Below are positions 46,209 to 54,798 of a DNA stretch of 64,000 nucleotides, piece after piece (the first letter of the stretch is position 1; every line of letters begins with the position of its first letter). The translations under genes and the position numbers were made by a program. The stretch is from positions 1 through 64,000 of the forward strand of contig JAAYOB010000018.1 in the NCBI GenBank assembly GCA_012520575.1. The letters run 5' to 3'. The notes beneath the pieces are model-generated. The model had not been told where the DNA came from. It searched no databases and saw only the letters and a list, made by a program, of their open reading frames with translations. The stretch comes from Candidatus Stramentimicrobium fermentans. GTDB lineage: Bacteria > Atribacterota > Phoenicimicrobiia > Phoenicimicrobiales > Stramentimicrobiaceae.

Positions 46209-47207
46209 TTGAATAGTGAGAAAAGAATTATCGATTTAAATTTGGGGGATAAGGTCAATAGGATTTTTTATATAAAAGAAACAGAATTTAGACTGCGCAG
46301 AGATGGCAGGACTATCGATGGGTTTTTAAAAATTTCTGATGGTACCGGTGAAATTGAGGCAATCTACTGGGATATGCCTCCCAGTAAGGTAAAACAACTG
46401 GAAAAGATGCAGTTTGCTCAGATTGATGGACAAGCAAGCAGGAAGAGAAAAGACGGAGAGCTGCAAATAAACATAAAATCCATAACGGAAGGCCAGAAAT
46501 CATTATTACAATTAGAGGATTTTATACCCTCTACCCCATTTGATATTGCAGAACTGATGGAGAAAATTGATGGCAAGATTAGCTCCATAAAGAATCAGTA
46601 TTTAAGAAGCCTTTTACTCTCTTTTTTTCAAGATCCGATTTTAAGGGGAATATTCAGGATAGCACCGGCAGCTAAAAAATTGCATCAGGCCTACCAGGGC
46701 GGTTTAGCTGAGCACACCCTCAATGTAGCTGAAATATGTGAAAAAATCTGTGAGCTTTATCCCCAGATTAATCGCGATTTTCTGATTAGTACGGCACTGC
46801 TCCATGATATAGGTAAGCTGGAAGAATATCAGTTTGAGGGTGTAATTGAGTATACCGATAAGGGGAAACTGATAGGGCATGTTGTAATGGGTGCAGAAAT
46901 GGTTGATGCGAAGATTAAGATGATTAAAGGTTTTCCGGAAGACCTGGCTATTATGTTTAAACACACTATCTTGAGCCATCATGGAAAACTTGAATTTGGT
47001 TCACCAAAACTACCCAGTATCTTGCCGGCGGTAGCCCTTTACTATGCCGATGATACCGATGCCAAACTAAATGGATTGATTGGATTGAAAGAACAGAATA
47101 AGAATATAGATAAAAAATGGAGCGAATGGGTCTGGTGGTTAGAACGCTCTTTTTATCTGGCGGAGCAGGACATTTTAGACCCTAACAGAGAGGAATTAAC
47201 AGATTAA
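46209..47207 (+). CDS. YhaM-like 3'-5' exoribonuclease (OB-fold plus HD domain)
   Basis: 332 residues from TTG 46209, chosen because AAGGAG lies 7 bases before it. An N-terminal OB fold (about 8-95; FLKISDGTGEIEAIYWD) binds single-stranded nucleic acid. The HD hydrolase domain has His in GGLAEHTLNV and the paired HD in ALLHDIGKLEEY, then HVVMGAEM and LSHHGKLEFGSP, as in YhaM/CBF1. It trims RNA, and possibly DNA, 3' ends. It is followed after 100 bases by tldD. Confidence 0.88.
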   Translation: MNSEKRIIDLNLGDKVNRIFYIKETEFRLRRDGRTIDGFLKISDGTGEIEAIYWDMPPSKVKQLEKMQFAQIDGQASRKRKDGELQINIKSITEGQKSLLQLEDFIPSTPFDIAELMEKIDGKISSIKNQYLRSLLLSFFQDPILRGIFRIAPAAKKLHQAYQGGLAEHTLNVAEICEKICELYPQINRDFLISTALLHDIGKLEEYQFEGVIEYTDKGKLIGHVVMGAEMVDAKIKMIKGFPEDLAIMFKHTILSHHGKLEFGSPKLPSILPAVALYYADDTDAKLNGLIGLKEQNKNIDKKWSEWVWWLERSFYLAEQDILDPNREELTD

Positions 47208-47307
47208 TAGTAAAAACAAGAGTACACATTTTAGCCACTAAAAAATTAACATAATATTAATATAATGCAACTATAATTTATAATGCACAGGCAAACGGAG
47301 GAAGATT

Positions 47308-48678
47308 ATGCAGAATAGATTAACAGATGTTCTTTCCGGACAAAAAGCGGATTATTTAGAAGTAAGGTTAGAGGAATTTGAGGCAAACAATGTTCGTTTT
47401 CAAGGAAAGGATTTAGAAAGGATAAGCAGTGCCCAGGAAAAAGGGGGCAATGTCAGAGCACTGGTCAAAGGACGCTGGGGGTTTGTTACCTTTAATCGTT
47501 GGGAAGAATTAGAAGAAAAGATTAAACAGGCTATAGAGATTGCCACACTTATTGGGGATGGAGAGCAAGTCAGTACTTTAGCCCCTGCTGAACCGGTAAT
47601 AGAAGAGCTAACAGCGGGGAACGTGAGAGATTTCAGGCAAATTAGTTTGAAAGAAAAAGCTGAAACAATGAAAAACTACAGCAATATCATAGTCAACTTC
47701 AGTCCGAAAATCCAATCATCGATTGCCAATTATGCTGATCGTTATACCATTACCCATTTTGCCAACTCAGAAGGAACCTATATCAAAAAAGAAAGTCCTT
47801 ACCTTAGCATTCATCTTACGGCAATTGCCCGTGACAGTGATGATGTGCAGATGGCCAATGAAAGCATAGGCAGTAATAAAGGATATGAAAATGCAGAGCG
47901 GCTCTCTTCATTAGCCCAGAAGGCGGCACAAAGGGCAGTAAATCTATTGCAAGCCAAAAATACTCCCGGCGGTCAATATACTGTAATCCTGGACCCAATT
48001 CTGGCAGGAGTTTTTATCCATGAGGCCTTCGGGCACTTGAGTGAAGCTGATTTTTTATATGAAGATACCAGAATACAGAAGTTGATGACTTTGGGTAAAA
48101 AAGTGGCATCAGAAGAGCTTAATGTAGTGGATGACGGTTCCTTGCCGGGATTATTAGGGTCTTCTAGATACGATGATGAAGGAGTTCCTACCCGGAAAAA
48201 TTATTTAATCAAAAAAGGTGTTTTAACAGGAAGGCTTCATTCCCGAGAGACAGCTGCTAAGATGGGAGAGCCGATTACCGGGAATGCCAGAGCTATAAAC
48301 TACCATTTTAAGCCTATAGTGCGGATGACCAATACCTATATAGAGAGGGGGAAAACTCCCTACAAGAAATTATTTGACGGGATTAAAAAAGGAATTTATG
48401 CTCGTCATTTCTATGGCGGAAATACTACCTTTGAAATGTTTACTTTCAGTGCCGGAGAAGGCTATCTCATCGAAAATGGCCGTGTCACCGAACCGCTCAG
48501 AAATATAACCTTGAGCGGAAATTTATTTGAAACACTGCACCATATTGAAGGAATTGCCAATGACCTCAGTATCATTGAATCGGGAGGAGGCTGCGGCAAA
48601 GGCGGACAGAGCCCTTTACCGGTAACTTTTGGCAGCCCACACATTCGTATAAGTAATGTAGTGGTAGGAGGGAGATAA
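47308..48678 (+). CDS. tldD: TldD metalloprotease subunit
   Basis: 456 residues. The zinc motif HEAFGH is at 238-243 (family HExxxH), followed by SEADFLYE. The C-terminal GGGCGKGGQSPLPVTFG block is also typical. TldD is the catalytic half of the TldD/TldE heterodimer, which threads and digests unfolded peptides and matures some modified peptides. CGGAGG precedes the ATG. The partner gene starts 5 bases after its stop. Confidence 0.94.
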   Translation: MQNRLTDVLSGQKADYLEVRLEEFEANNVRFQGKDLERISSAQEKGGNVRALVKGRWGFVTFNRWEELEEKIKQAIEIATLIGDGEQVSTLAPAEPVIEELTAGNVRDFRQISLKEKAETMKNYSNIIVNFSPKIQSSIANYADRYTITHFANSEGTYIKKESPYLSIHLTAIARDSDDVQMANESIGSNKGYENAERLSSLAQKAAQRAVNLLQAKNTPGGQYTVILDPILAGVFIHEAFGHLSEADFLYEDTRIQKLMTLGKKVASEELNVVDDGSLPGLLGSSRYDDEGVPTRKNYLIKKGVLTGRLHSRETAAKMGEPITGNARAINYHFKPIVRMTNTYIERGKTPYKKLFDGIKKGIYARHFYGGNTTFEMFTFSAGEGYLIENGRVTEPLRNITLSGNLFETLHHIEGIANDLSIIESGGGCGKGGQSPLPVTFGSPHIRISNVVVGGR

Positions 48679-48683
48679 TTAGT

Positions 48684-49997
48684 ATGAAACATTTAATGAA
48701 GAGACTAAAGGATAAGGTTTCCTCAGCGGAACTCTATAAAATGAATTATAAATCAACGCCGATTGAATATGAGATGAACAGGCTAAAGACGATAAGCACT
48801 GAAGAGTCAGAGGGGTGGGCTCTAAGGGTTATTATTAATGGTAAGGTAGGTTTTTCTTCGGCAACTTCAGAAAGTCAGTTTGATGCTATGGCAGAAAAGG
48901 CAATAGAGATTGCTCAATTTGGACAGCCTGCTATCTTTGATTTTCCCAAGCAGCTTGATAGGAAATTAGAGGACACTATAAAATTGTATGACCCCTCCAT
49001 TCCCGTAAAAAGTACTGCTCAGATGATCGAAGAAGGTAATAGTATTGTTGCTAAAATTCAATCTTATAATCCTGATTTACGTTGCGATGTTGACATTACC
49101 AAATTGGAGGGAGAAGTAGGGTACCGCAATACCTATTGCAATCCATTTAACTATCAAAAAACTTTTTTTAAACGATCTATCATGATTCAAGATACACAGG
49201 AAGATGATATGATGATGTTGTTGGAGGCGCAGGGATGGGGTCAGGACAACCTCTCCTTTGAGGCTCTATGGGAAAAAATAGAGCAGAAATTGGAGTGGGG
49301 CAAGAAGATAGTTGAAGTCTCTGATGACTATCTGCCGGTAATTTTTACTCCTAAGGCGCTATTAGTCTTAATACTTCCTCTTATTGCGGGACTGAATGGT
49401 AAGATGGTCAATAAAAAGATTTCACCGTTGCAAGATAAACTGGGACAAATTCTCTTTAATCCCCTGCTTTCTATTTACAGTGATGGAACGATTGATTATG
49501 CTGGCGGCAGCGGACCATATGATGATGAAGGTATAGTTATGAGGCGGCTGCCATTGGTAGAGAAGGGAGTATTAAAGAATTATTATTATGATTTAGAAAA
49601 TGCCGCAGAAGCAAAAGTAGAGCCTACCGGGAACGGGAACAGGCCAGGTTTTCACACCTCTCCTTCCCCGGGGATAAATAATCTCATTATTCCGGAAGGA
49701 GAATCTTCCTTTAGCGATATGGTTAAGGACATTAAATCAGGCATTATAGTAGACCAAGTTTTGGGATTAGGTCAGGGCAATGTCTTGAGCGGGGCTTTTT
49801 CTAATAATGTACAGCTGGGCTATAAGATAAAGGAAGGCAAAATTGTCGGCAGAATTAAGAATGTAATGATTGCCGGTAATGCCATAGAGGTTCTGAAAGA
49901 TATTGTTGCTGTGGGCAATGAAACGGAATGGATATCAGGAAGGTATTGTTTCCCGCACCTCTATCTGAAATCAATCTCGGTTTCTACTAAAAAATAA
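48684..49997 (+). CDS. tldE: TldE/PmbA, non-catalytic partner of TldD
   Basis: 437 residues homologous in layout to TldD but without HExxxH, as expected for TldE/PmbA. Typical parts are the N-terminal EEGNSIVAKIQ region, DGTIDYAGGSGPYDDEG and the C-terminal LGLGQGNVLSGAFSNNVQLGYKI. It forms the heterodimer with TldD. AGGAGGG lies before ATG 48684. No RiPP precursor or microcin genes are evident nearby, so a general peptide-turnover role is likely. Confidence 0.93.
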   Translation: MKHLMKRLKDKVSSAELYKMNYKSTPIEYEMNRLKTISTEESEGWALRVIINGKVGFSSATSESQFDAMAEKAIEIAQFGQPAIFDFPKQLDRKLEDTIKLYDPSIPVKSTAQMIEEGNSIVAKIQSYNPDLRCDVDITKLEGEVGYRNTYCNPFNYQKTFFKRSIMIQDTQEDDMMMLLEAQGWGQDNLSFEALWEKIEQKLEWGKKIVEVSDDYLPVIFTPKALLVLILPLIAGLNGKMVNKKISPLQDKLGQILFNPLLSIYSDGTIDYAGGSGPYDDEGIVMRRLPLVEKGVLKNYYYDLENAAEAKVEPTGNGNRPGFHTSPSPGINNLIIPEGESSFSDMVKDIKSGIIVDQVLGLGQGNVLSGAFSNNVQLGYKIKEGKIVGRIKNVMIAGNAIEVLKDIVAVGNETEWISGRYCFPHLYLKSISVSTKK

Positions 49998-50132
49998 AAA
50001 CTTATTTCTAATAAATATAATAACTTTTATGTTTTTTAGTTGAGATTCAGAATATAGATAAGAATATTTTGACTATTATCAGTATAAAAATAAGTCTTAA
50101 AAATTTAAAATATATTGGCAGGAAAAATAAAA

Positions 50133-50777
50133 ATGTTGAAATTATTAATTATGAGACACGCAGAGAGTTCGAGTAATGTGGAAAACCTTTTTTCAGGTCA
50201 TCAGGATGTAGGATTAACCAAAAAAGGAATCTGGCAGGCAGAGCAGTTGGCAGAACGTTTAGCAGAAACTAAGATTGATGTCATATATTCCAGTGACCTA
50301 AAAAGAGCCATAAGTACAGCTAATATTATAAACAAAAAACACCAATTGACTTTAAATGTAGAGACCCTCTTTAAAGAAATCCATTTTGGTGACTGGGAAG
50401 GAATGTGCTATGAGGAAGTTTATGCCTATAGTGATTATGAAAATTATCGAAACTGGTGGAGACAACCGCATATAGCCCTCCCCGGTGGAGAGAGTATCGC
50501 CGAAGTAAATCAAAGAGTTACCAAAGGTTTAAAAAAACTTATTACTAACCATTACAATAGTGATGGACAGGACAAAACAGTGGCAATTGTCTGCCATGGT
50601 GGAGTTGCTAAGATTATGATTGGCATTGCACTCGATATTCCACTGGAGAGAATCTGGTATATCAGTCAGTATTCTACTGCGCTAAATATCATTCTTTATG
50701 AAAATCAGGATAACTACTACGTTAAAAAAGTCAATGATACCAGCCATCTTGACGGAAAGGTAATGGTTGTTGATTAA
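50133..50777 (+). CDS. cobC: Histidine phosphatase, probable alpha-ribazole phosphatase CobC
   Basis: 214 residues from ATG 50133 (AGGAAAA upstream; the frame is open to TTG 50115). The catalytic histidine is in LLIMRHAES (family RHG reads RHA here). The second block is YSSDLKRAISTA, the third EIHFGDWEGM, and the last VAIVCHGGVAK. The superfamily is broad, but the cobT, cobU and cobS genes follow directly and the phosphatase completes that pathway by removing phosphate from alpha-ribazole 5'-phosphate. The cobT start touches its stop codon. Confidence 0.82.
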   Translation: MLKLLIMRHAESSSNVENLFSGHQDVGLTKKGIWQAEQLAERLAETKIDVIYSSDLKRAISTANIINKKHQLTLNVETLFKEIHFGDWEGMCYEEVYAYSDYENYRNWWRQPHIALPGGESIAEVNQRVTKGLKKLITNHYNSDGQDKTVAIVCHGGVAKIMIGIALDIPLERIWYISQYSTALNIILYENQDNYYVKKVNDTSHLDGKVMVVD

Positions 50778-51857
50778 TTGGGCGAAACCGCTATCTATAA
50801 TATCATGAAACAAATTCGACCGATTGACGATGTGGTCCAAAAGGATGTCTTGGCCCGTTTTGATGAGCTTGCGAAACCGCAAAATAGCTTGGGCAGATTA
50901 GAAAAATTAGTAGCGCAGGCTGCCGGCATTTATGGCAAACATAGTCCAACTATCGAGAGAAAGATTATTTTTCTGATGGCGGCTGACCATGGCATAACAC
51001 AGGAACAGGTCAGCCCCCATCCTTCCGATATTACCCGTCAAATGGTCCTGAATTTTTTAAACGGCAGGGCAGCTATCAATGTCTTGGCTCGCCACTTTAA
51101 CACCGAGATAGTAATAACCGATATGGGTGTAAAGGGTGATCTTTCTCAATTATTGGGTATTTTTAATAAGAAAATTGCCCAAGGGACAGGAAATATAGCA
51201 AAAGAGGCGGCTATGAGCCGTGAAATGGCAGAAAGGTCGATTAAGATAGGCAGAGAGGTTTTTGAAGAAGTATTTGCCCAGCGGCAGATTGACCTCATCG
51301 GATTAGGGGAAATGGGTATCGGTAACACCTCTGCCAGTAGTGCCATTATCAGCTTACTGACCGGCGCCGAAGTAGAAGAGGTAGTAGATAGCGGCAGCGG
51401 GCTTACCCCGGATGGAATCAAACACAAAATAACCGTGATTAAGCAGGCTATTTCTTTACATAAACCTGATATTAATGACCCTATTGATATACTGTCTAAG
51501 GTGGGAGGATTTGAGATTGGCGGACTGATTGGGTGCATCTTTGCTGCCGCTCAAAGGAAAATCCCTATAGTAATGGATGGTTTAATATCAGGAGCCTGTG
51601 CCTTACTGGCGATAAAATTAAATAGGGTAATAAAAGATTATCTCTTTACCAGCCACTGTTCTCGGGAAAAGGGGCATAAAGTTGTACTCGATTATCTGGG
51701 CATGACCCCGATTTTTGATTTAGAAATGTGTTTAGGTGAGGGAACCGGAGCAGTTTTTGGAATGAATTTTCTGGAGGCAGGTTTTAAACTGTTAAATCAG
51801 ATGGCAACCTTTACTGATTTAAAAAAGATAAACCAATCTATGAGAAATAATAACTAG
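50778..51857 (+). CDS. cobT: Nicotinate-nucleotide--dimethylbenzimidazole phosphoribosyltransferase CobT
   Basis: 359 residues. It activates the lower-ligand base of cobalamin using nicotinate mononucleotide. Signatures are KPQNSLGRLE near the N-terminus, AADHGITQEQVSPHP, GEMGIGNTS and the C-terminal LGEGTGA with the catalytic glutamate. TTG 50778 directly follows the cobC stop and gives the usual N-terminal helix; ATG 50805 is the alternative. Confidence 0.95.
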   Translation: MGETAIYNIMKQIRPIDDVVQKDVLARFDELAKPQNSLGRLEKLVAQAAGIYGKHSPTIERKIIFLMAADHGITQEQVSPHPSDITRQMVLNFLNGRAAINVLARHFNTEIVITDMGVKGDLSQLLGIFNKKIAQGTGNIAKEAAMSREMAERSIKIGREVFEEVFAQRQIDLIGLGEMGIGNTSASSAIISLLTGAEVEEVVDSGSGLTPDGIKHKITVIKQAISLHKPDINDPIDILSKVGGFEIGGLIGCIFAAAQRKIPIVMDGLISGACALLAIKLNRVIKDYLFTSHCSREKGHKVVLDYLGMTPIFDLEMCLGEGTGAVFGMNFLEAGFKLLNQMATFTDLKKINQSMRNNN

Positions 51858-51896
51858 AGCCCTCTTTTTTATAGATGATAACCTTAGGCTTAAAAG

Positions 51897-52463
51897 ATGA
51901 AACAAGGAAGACCAAAACTAATTCTGATTACCGGCGGGGTACGTAGCGGTAAGAGCTCTTTTGCCGAAGCATTGGCTCAAGAAATAGGCAGCAAGATTGC
52001 CTATATTGCCACTGGACAGGCCCTAGATAAAGAGATGACCGAAAGAATATCAAAACATCGCCGGAGGAGACCACAAGACTGGCAAACATATGAAGAGCCC
52101 GAACAGGTGGAGAAGGTTATTCCGGAAATTGGTGATACTGCAGAAGTAATTATTCTCGATTGCCTCAATTTCCTGGTGGCTAACCTTATCTCTGATTATA
52201 AAGAAGAGGAGCCAAAAGAACCTTTAATTTCCAAGATCAGATATAAGATTGATACCCTTGCTAGCGAAGCCCTGAAAAGTCCAGCGACTATCATTGTAGT
52301 ATCTAACGAAGTAGGCTCCAGCTTAGTACCGGTTAATCCAACCGGGCGTTTTTTTCAAGAGCAATTAGGTCAAGCCAACCAAGTAATTGCCTTCCATGCT
52401 GAACTGGTGTATCTTATGGTGGCAGGTATACCTCTTTTGATAAAGGGAGTTCGCGATGAATAA
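51897..52463 (+). CDS. cobU: Bifunctional adenosylcobinamide kinase/guanylyltransferase CobU
   Basis: 188 residues. It phosphorylates adenosylcobinamide and adds GMP. The P-loop is GGVRSGKSSFAE, followed by YIATGQALDKEMTERI with the basic HRRRRP region holding the guanylylated histidine, and SNEVGSSLVP. It overlaps cobS by 8 bases, so the two are coupled. The ribosome site is weak. Confidence 0.95.
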   Translation: MKQGRPKLILITGGVRSGKSSFAEALAQEIGSKIAYIATGQALDKEMTERISKHRRRRPQDWQTYEEPEQVEKVIPEIGDTAEVIILDCLNFLVANLISDYKEEEPKEPLISKIRYKIDTLASEALKSPATIIVVSNEVGSSLVPVNPTGRFFQEQLGQANQVIAFHAELVYLMVAGIPLLIKGVRDE

Positions 52464-53247
52464 TCTATTCAGAAGGTTTTTCCTAGCATTATCCTTTTTG
52501 ACTACCCTGCCATTTTCATCTCTCATTACTAAACAAGAAACAAAAGCTCCGGAAGATATTGATGCTGATTTGTCAAAATCAAGTACCTTCTTTCCGTTGA
52601 TTGGATTTTTACTAGGAGCGATTCTATTTATCTTTAATAAGTTCTTAGAATATACTGATATACTCCCACAATTATCAACCGGACTTACCCTCGTCCTATG
52701 GGTACTTCTAAGCGGGGGATTGCACTTAGAAGGCCTTGCCGATATGGTGGATGGTTTTTCCGGTGGAACAAACAAAGATGAAATTCTACGTATTATGAAA
52801 GATGGCTCTGTCGGTGCCAAAGGAGCCATTAGTTTAATTCTGACACTACTTTTAAAATACCTGCTCCTTTATAGTTTGACTGGTGATATCAAAGGTAAAG
52901 CACTACTGCTTTCCCCTGTGTTGGGAAGATGGGCTATGGTTTTAATGGGTTATTTTGGCAAACCCGCTTCCTCTAGTAATACCCTGACCAGAATGTTTGT
53001 CCAATATTTAGAGAAAAAAGAACTGCTAATTGCTACTTTTTTTGCCGTTTGTCCGGTTTTATTCATTTTGCCTGTACGTTTTATTCCTCCCGGGTCACTA
53101 TTATGGTTTATAATCGGAGTCCTCGTAGCCTTCCTGCTCGTTTTTTCTAATAAAAAGATAGGAGGCATCTGCGGTGATATTATCGGCGCTGCCAACGAAC
53201 TTGCCGAACTTGCTGTCTTATTCTTTTTTCTCTTAATCTTAAGGTAA
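52456..53247 (+). CDS. cobS: Adenosylcobinamide-GDP ribazoletransferase CobS
   Basis: A 263-residue membrane protein with about six helices that joins adenosylcobinamide-GDP and alpha-ribazole, the last assembly step of cobalamin. The family motif GGLHLEGLADMVDGFSGG and the preceding FFPLIGFLLGA are present, and GKPASSSNTLTRMFV follows. With CobC, CobT and CobU it makes the full nucleotide-loop set. No corrin ring genes occur in the window, so the cell may salvage corrinoids or encode them elsewhere. Confidence 0.94.
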   Translation: MNNLFRRFFLALSFLTTLPFSSLITKQETKAPEDIDADLSKSSTFFPLIGFLLGAILFIFNKFLEYTDILPQLSTGLTLVLWVLLSGGLHLEGLADMVDGFSGGTNKDEILRIMKDGSVGAKGAISLILTLLLKYLLLYSLTGDIKGKALLLSPVLGRWAMVLMGYFGKPASSSNTLTRMFVQYLEKKELLIATFFAVCPVLFILPVRFIPPGSLLWFIIGVLVAFLLVFSNKKIGGICGDIIGAANELAELAVLFFFLLILR

Positions 53248-53397
53248 ATTGCGCATAAGGGGTATAACAGGTTATCGGTTTAAATTTTTTACAGCTGAGT
53301 CACAAACTAAGATCTTTCCTCTTTTTAGTTTCAGATTATAGCCATTGGTGTATACTGTTAATTTTTAATTGTCAATTAAAAATTGTAAAAAAATTGT

Positions 53398-53426
53398 TTG
53401 ACATTCAAATTTGTTAATGGTAATAT
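53398..53426 (+). promoter_or_regulatory. Consensus promoter of the pyrimidine operon
   Basis: TTGACA (53398-53403), exactly 17 bases, then TAATAT (53421-53426). Transcription would start near 53433, giving a 345-base leader containing a PyrR-type element and a terminator. Confidence 0.7.
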
Positions 53427-53447
53427 TTTTTTGAAAAATATCTTTAA

Positions 53448-53479
53448 TTTAGTCCAGAGAGGCTAGAAAGGCAACTAAA
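53448..53479 (+). promoter_or_regulatory. PyrR-binding RNA element (pyrimidine attenuator)
   Basis: AGTCCAGAGAGGCT (53451-53464) matches the conserved 5' side of PyrR-binding loops (A-R-U-C-C-N-G-N-G-A-G-G-Y-U). Outer arms TTTAGT and ACTAAA and an inner G-C-T/G-G-C stem with an AGAAA loop close a hairpin. When UMP-loaded PyrR holds it, the downstream terminator can form. It lies about 15 bases after the predicted transcription start and before carbamate kinase and pyrB. I could not fold the competing antiterminator by eye. Confidence 0.7.
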
Positions 53480-53547
53480 AGTTTTGAATACTTTTGCTAA
53501 CATCTTGCTATACCTGAGCATAAAAATAGAAAATGAGTTAAATGGAG

Positions 53548-53578
53548 ATCTTCCCCGTTTTTCGGGGGAGATTTTTTT
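53548..53578 (+). terminator. Attenuator terminator ahead of arcC-pyrB
   Basis: Arms ATCTTCCCCG and CGGGGGAGAT pair (one G-T wobble) around a short T-loop, followed by TTTTTT. It is 200 bases before the first gene, the classic place for PyrR attenuation. Confidence 0.85.
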
Positions 53579-53610
53579 ATATCTGAATAATAACTTAAAG
53601 GATGAGGAAA

Positions 53611-53748
53611 ATGATTATTGATAAATTTTATGAGGAGTTTTATAGAGCCCGGCTTATGTAGAGTTTTATTTTCTTACAAGTTGTTGCCGGATATTTATTG
53701 TTTTTTTGCTTATCTCTATTAAAGGGTTTATGGATATATTTAAGATAG
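53611..53748 (+). pseudogene. Small membrane ORF interrupted by an amber codon
   Basis: ATG 53611 follows AGGATGAGGA and reads 16 codons (MIIDKFYEEFYRARLM) to TAG at 53659. The same frame then stays open for 28 codons rich in hydrophobic residues (FLQVVAGYLLFFCLSLLKGLW) to a TAG at 53746. With the amber removed it would be a 45-residue single-helix protein. It may be a decayed gene, or the first part a leader peptide. No family recognised. Confidence 0.35.
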
Positions 53749-53779
53749 TTAAATAAAAAGTAAGGAGAATAAACAAAAA

Positions 53780-54748
53780 ATGGCCAATACCATATTAATC
53801 GCGCTGGGTGGCAATGCTATCAAACAAGCAGATGAAAAAGGTACTACAGAAGAACAATTCAAAAACTGTCGGGAGACAACAGGGCATATTGCAAATATCA
53901 TTCAATATCTTGCTCCGGAAGACCGTTTAATTATTACACACGGCAATGGTCCACAAGTGGGTAATCTTATGGTTCAGCAGAAAGCCGCCCAGAATATAGT
54001 GCCGGCACACCCAATGGATGTAGTAGGTGCCATGACTCAGGGGCAAATAGGCTATATGCTGCAACAGACATTGATGAATCATTTAAATGAAAAGAATATA
54101 AAAAAACCGGTCTGTGTTTTATTGAACCAGGTGTTGGTAGACAGCAATGATCCGGAATTTATAGGAGAAAATGCCTCTAAGCCGGTTGGTAATTTCCTAA
54201 CAAAAGAAGAGGTCCAGGAATTAAAAATTAAGCACCCCGAATATATTGTTAAAAAAGTAAAACCCAATGACGAGCGCTGTTGGAGAAGGGTAGTCCCTTC
54301 TCCTGACCCTATTGCCAATTTGGATGGAGAGGTAATTAATAAATTAGTTGATGCCGGTGTTGTTGTAATTACCTCCGGTGGAGGAGGGATACCGGTATTG
54401 GAGAATGGAAAGGGACAATTAAAAGGGATAGAAGCGGTTATTGACAAAGATTTGGCCGGAGAAAGGTTGGCTAAGATTGTGGGAGCAAATATTATGTTTG
54501 TACTTACCGATGTAGAAAAAGCCAAGATTAATTACGGTAAAGCTGATGAACAAGATTTAGGGAAAATAAGCTATGATGTAGCGAAAAAGTATTATGATGA
54601 AGGTCAATTCTTAGCGGGGAGTATGGGTCCTAAAGTGAAAGCCTGCCTAAGATTCCTGGAAAATGGCGGAGAGAAAGCCATTATATCCTCTTTAGATAAA
54701 GTGGTAGAAGCTTATCGTGGTGAAACGGGTACTATTATTGCGAAATAG
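53780..54748 (+). CDS. arcC: Carbamate kinase
   Basis: 322 residues of the amino-acid kinase fold. It interconverts carbamate plus ATP with carbamoyl phosphate. Signatures are ALGGNAIKQ, ITHGNGPQVGNL, VVPSPDP, ITSGGGGIPV, VIDKDLAGERLA and GSMGPKVKACLRF. AAGGAG precedes the ATG. It lies 50 bases upstream of pyrB and downstream of a PyrR attenuator. This context suggests it supplies carbamoyl phosphate for pyrimidines rather than making ATP from arginine; no arginine deiminase gene is present. Confidence 0.95.
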   Translation: MANTILIALGGNAIKQADEKGTTEEQFKNCRETTGHIANIIQYLAPEDRLIITHGNGPQVGNLMVQQKAAQNIVPAHPMDVVGAMTQGQIGYMLQQTLMNHLNEKNIKKPVCVLLNQVLVDSNDPEFIGENASKPVGNFLTKEEVQELKIKHPEYIVKKVKPNDERCWRRVVPSPDPIANLDGEVINKLVDAGVVVITSGGGGIPVLENGKGQLKGIEAVIDKDLAGERLAKIVGANIMFVLTDVEKAKINYGKADEQDLGKISYDVAKKYYDEGQFLAGSMGPKVKACLRFLENGGEKAIISSLDKVVEAYRGETGTIIAK

Positions 54749-54798
54749 ATAAATATAATTTATATAGAATCCAGAATACTTTAAAGGAGCTTTAAACT

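Noticed and set aside
49998-50132. Cobalamin riboswitch before cobC-cobT-cobU-cobS
   Set aside because: The gap is only 135 bases and has no B12-box-like sequence.
53611-53748. Amber codon read as pyrrolysine or suppressed
   Set aside because: No sign of pyl genes; ordinary decay or chance is simpler.
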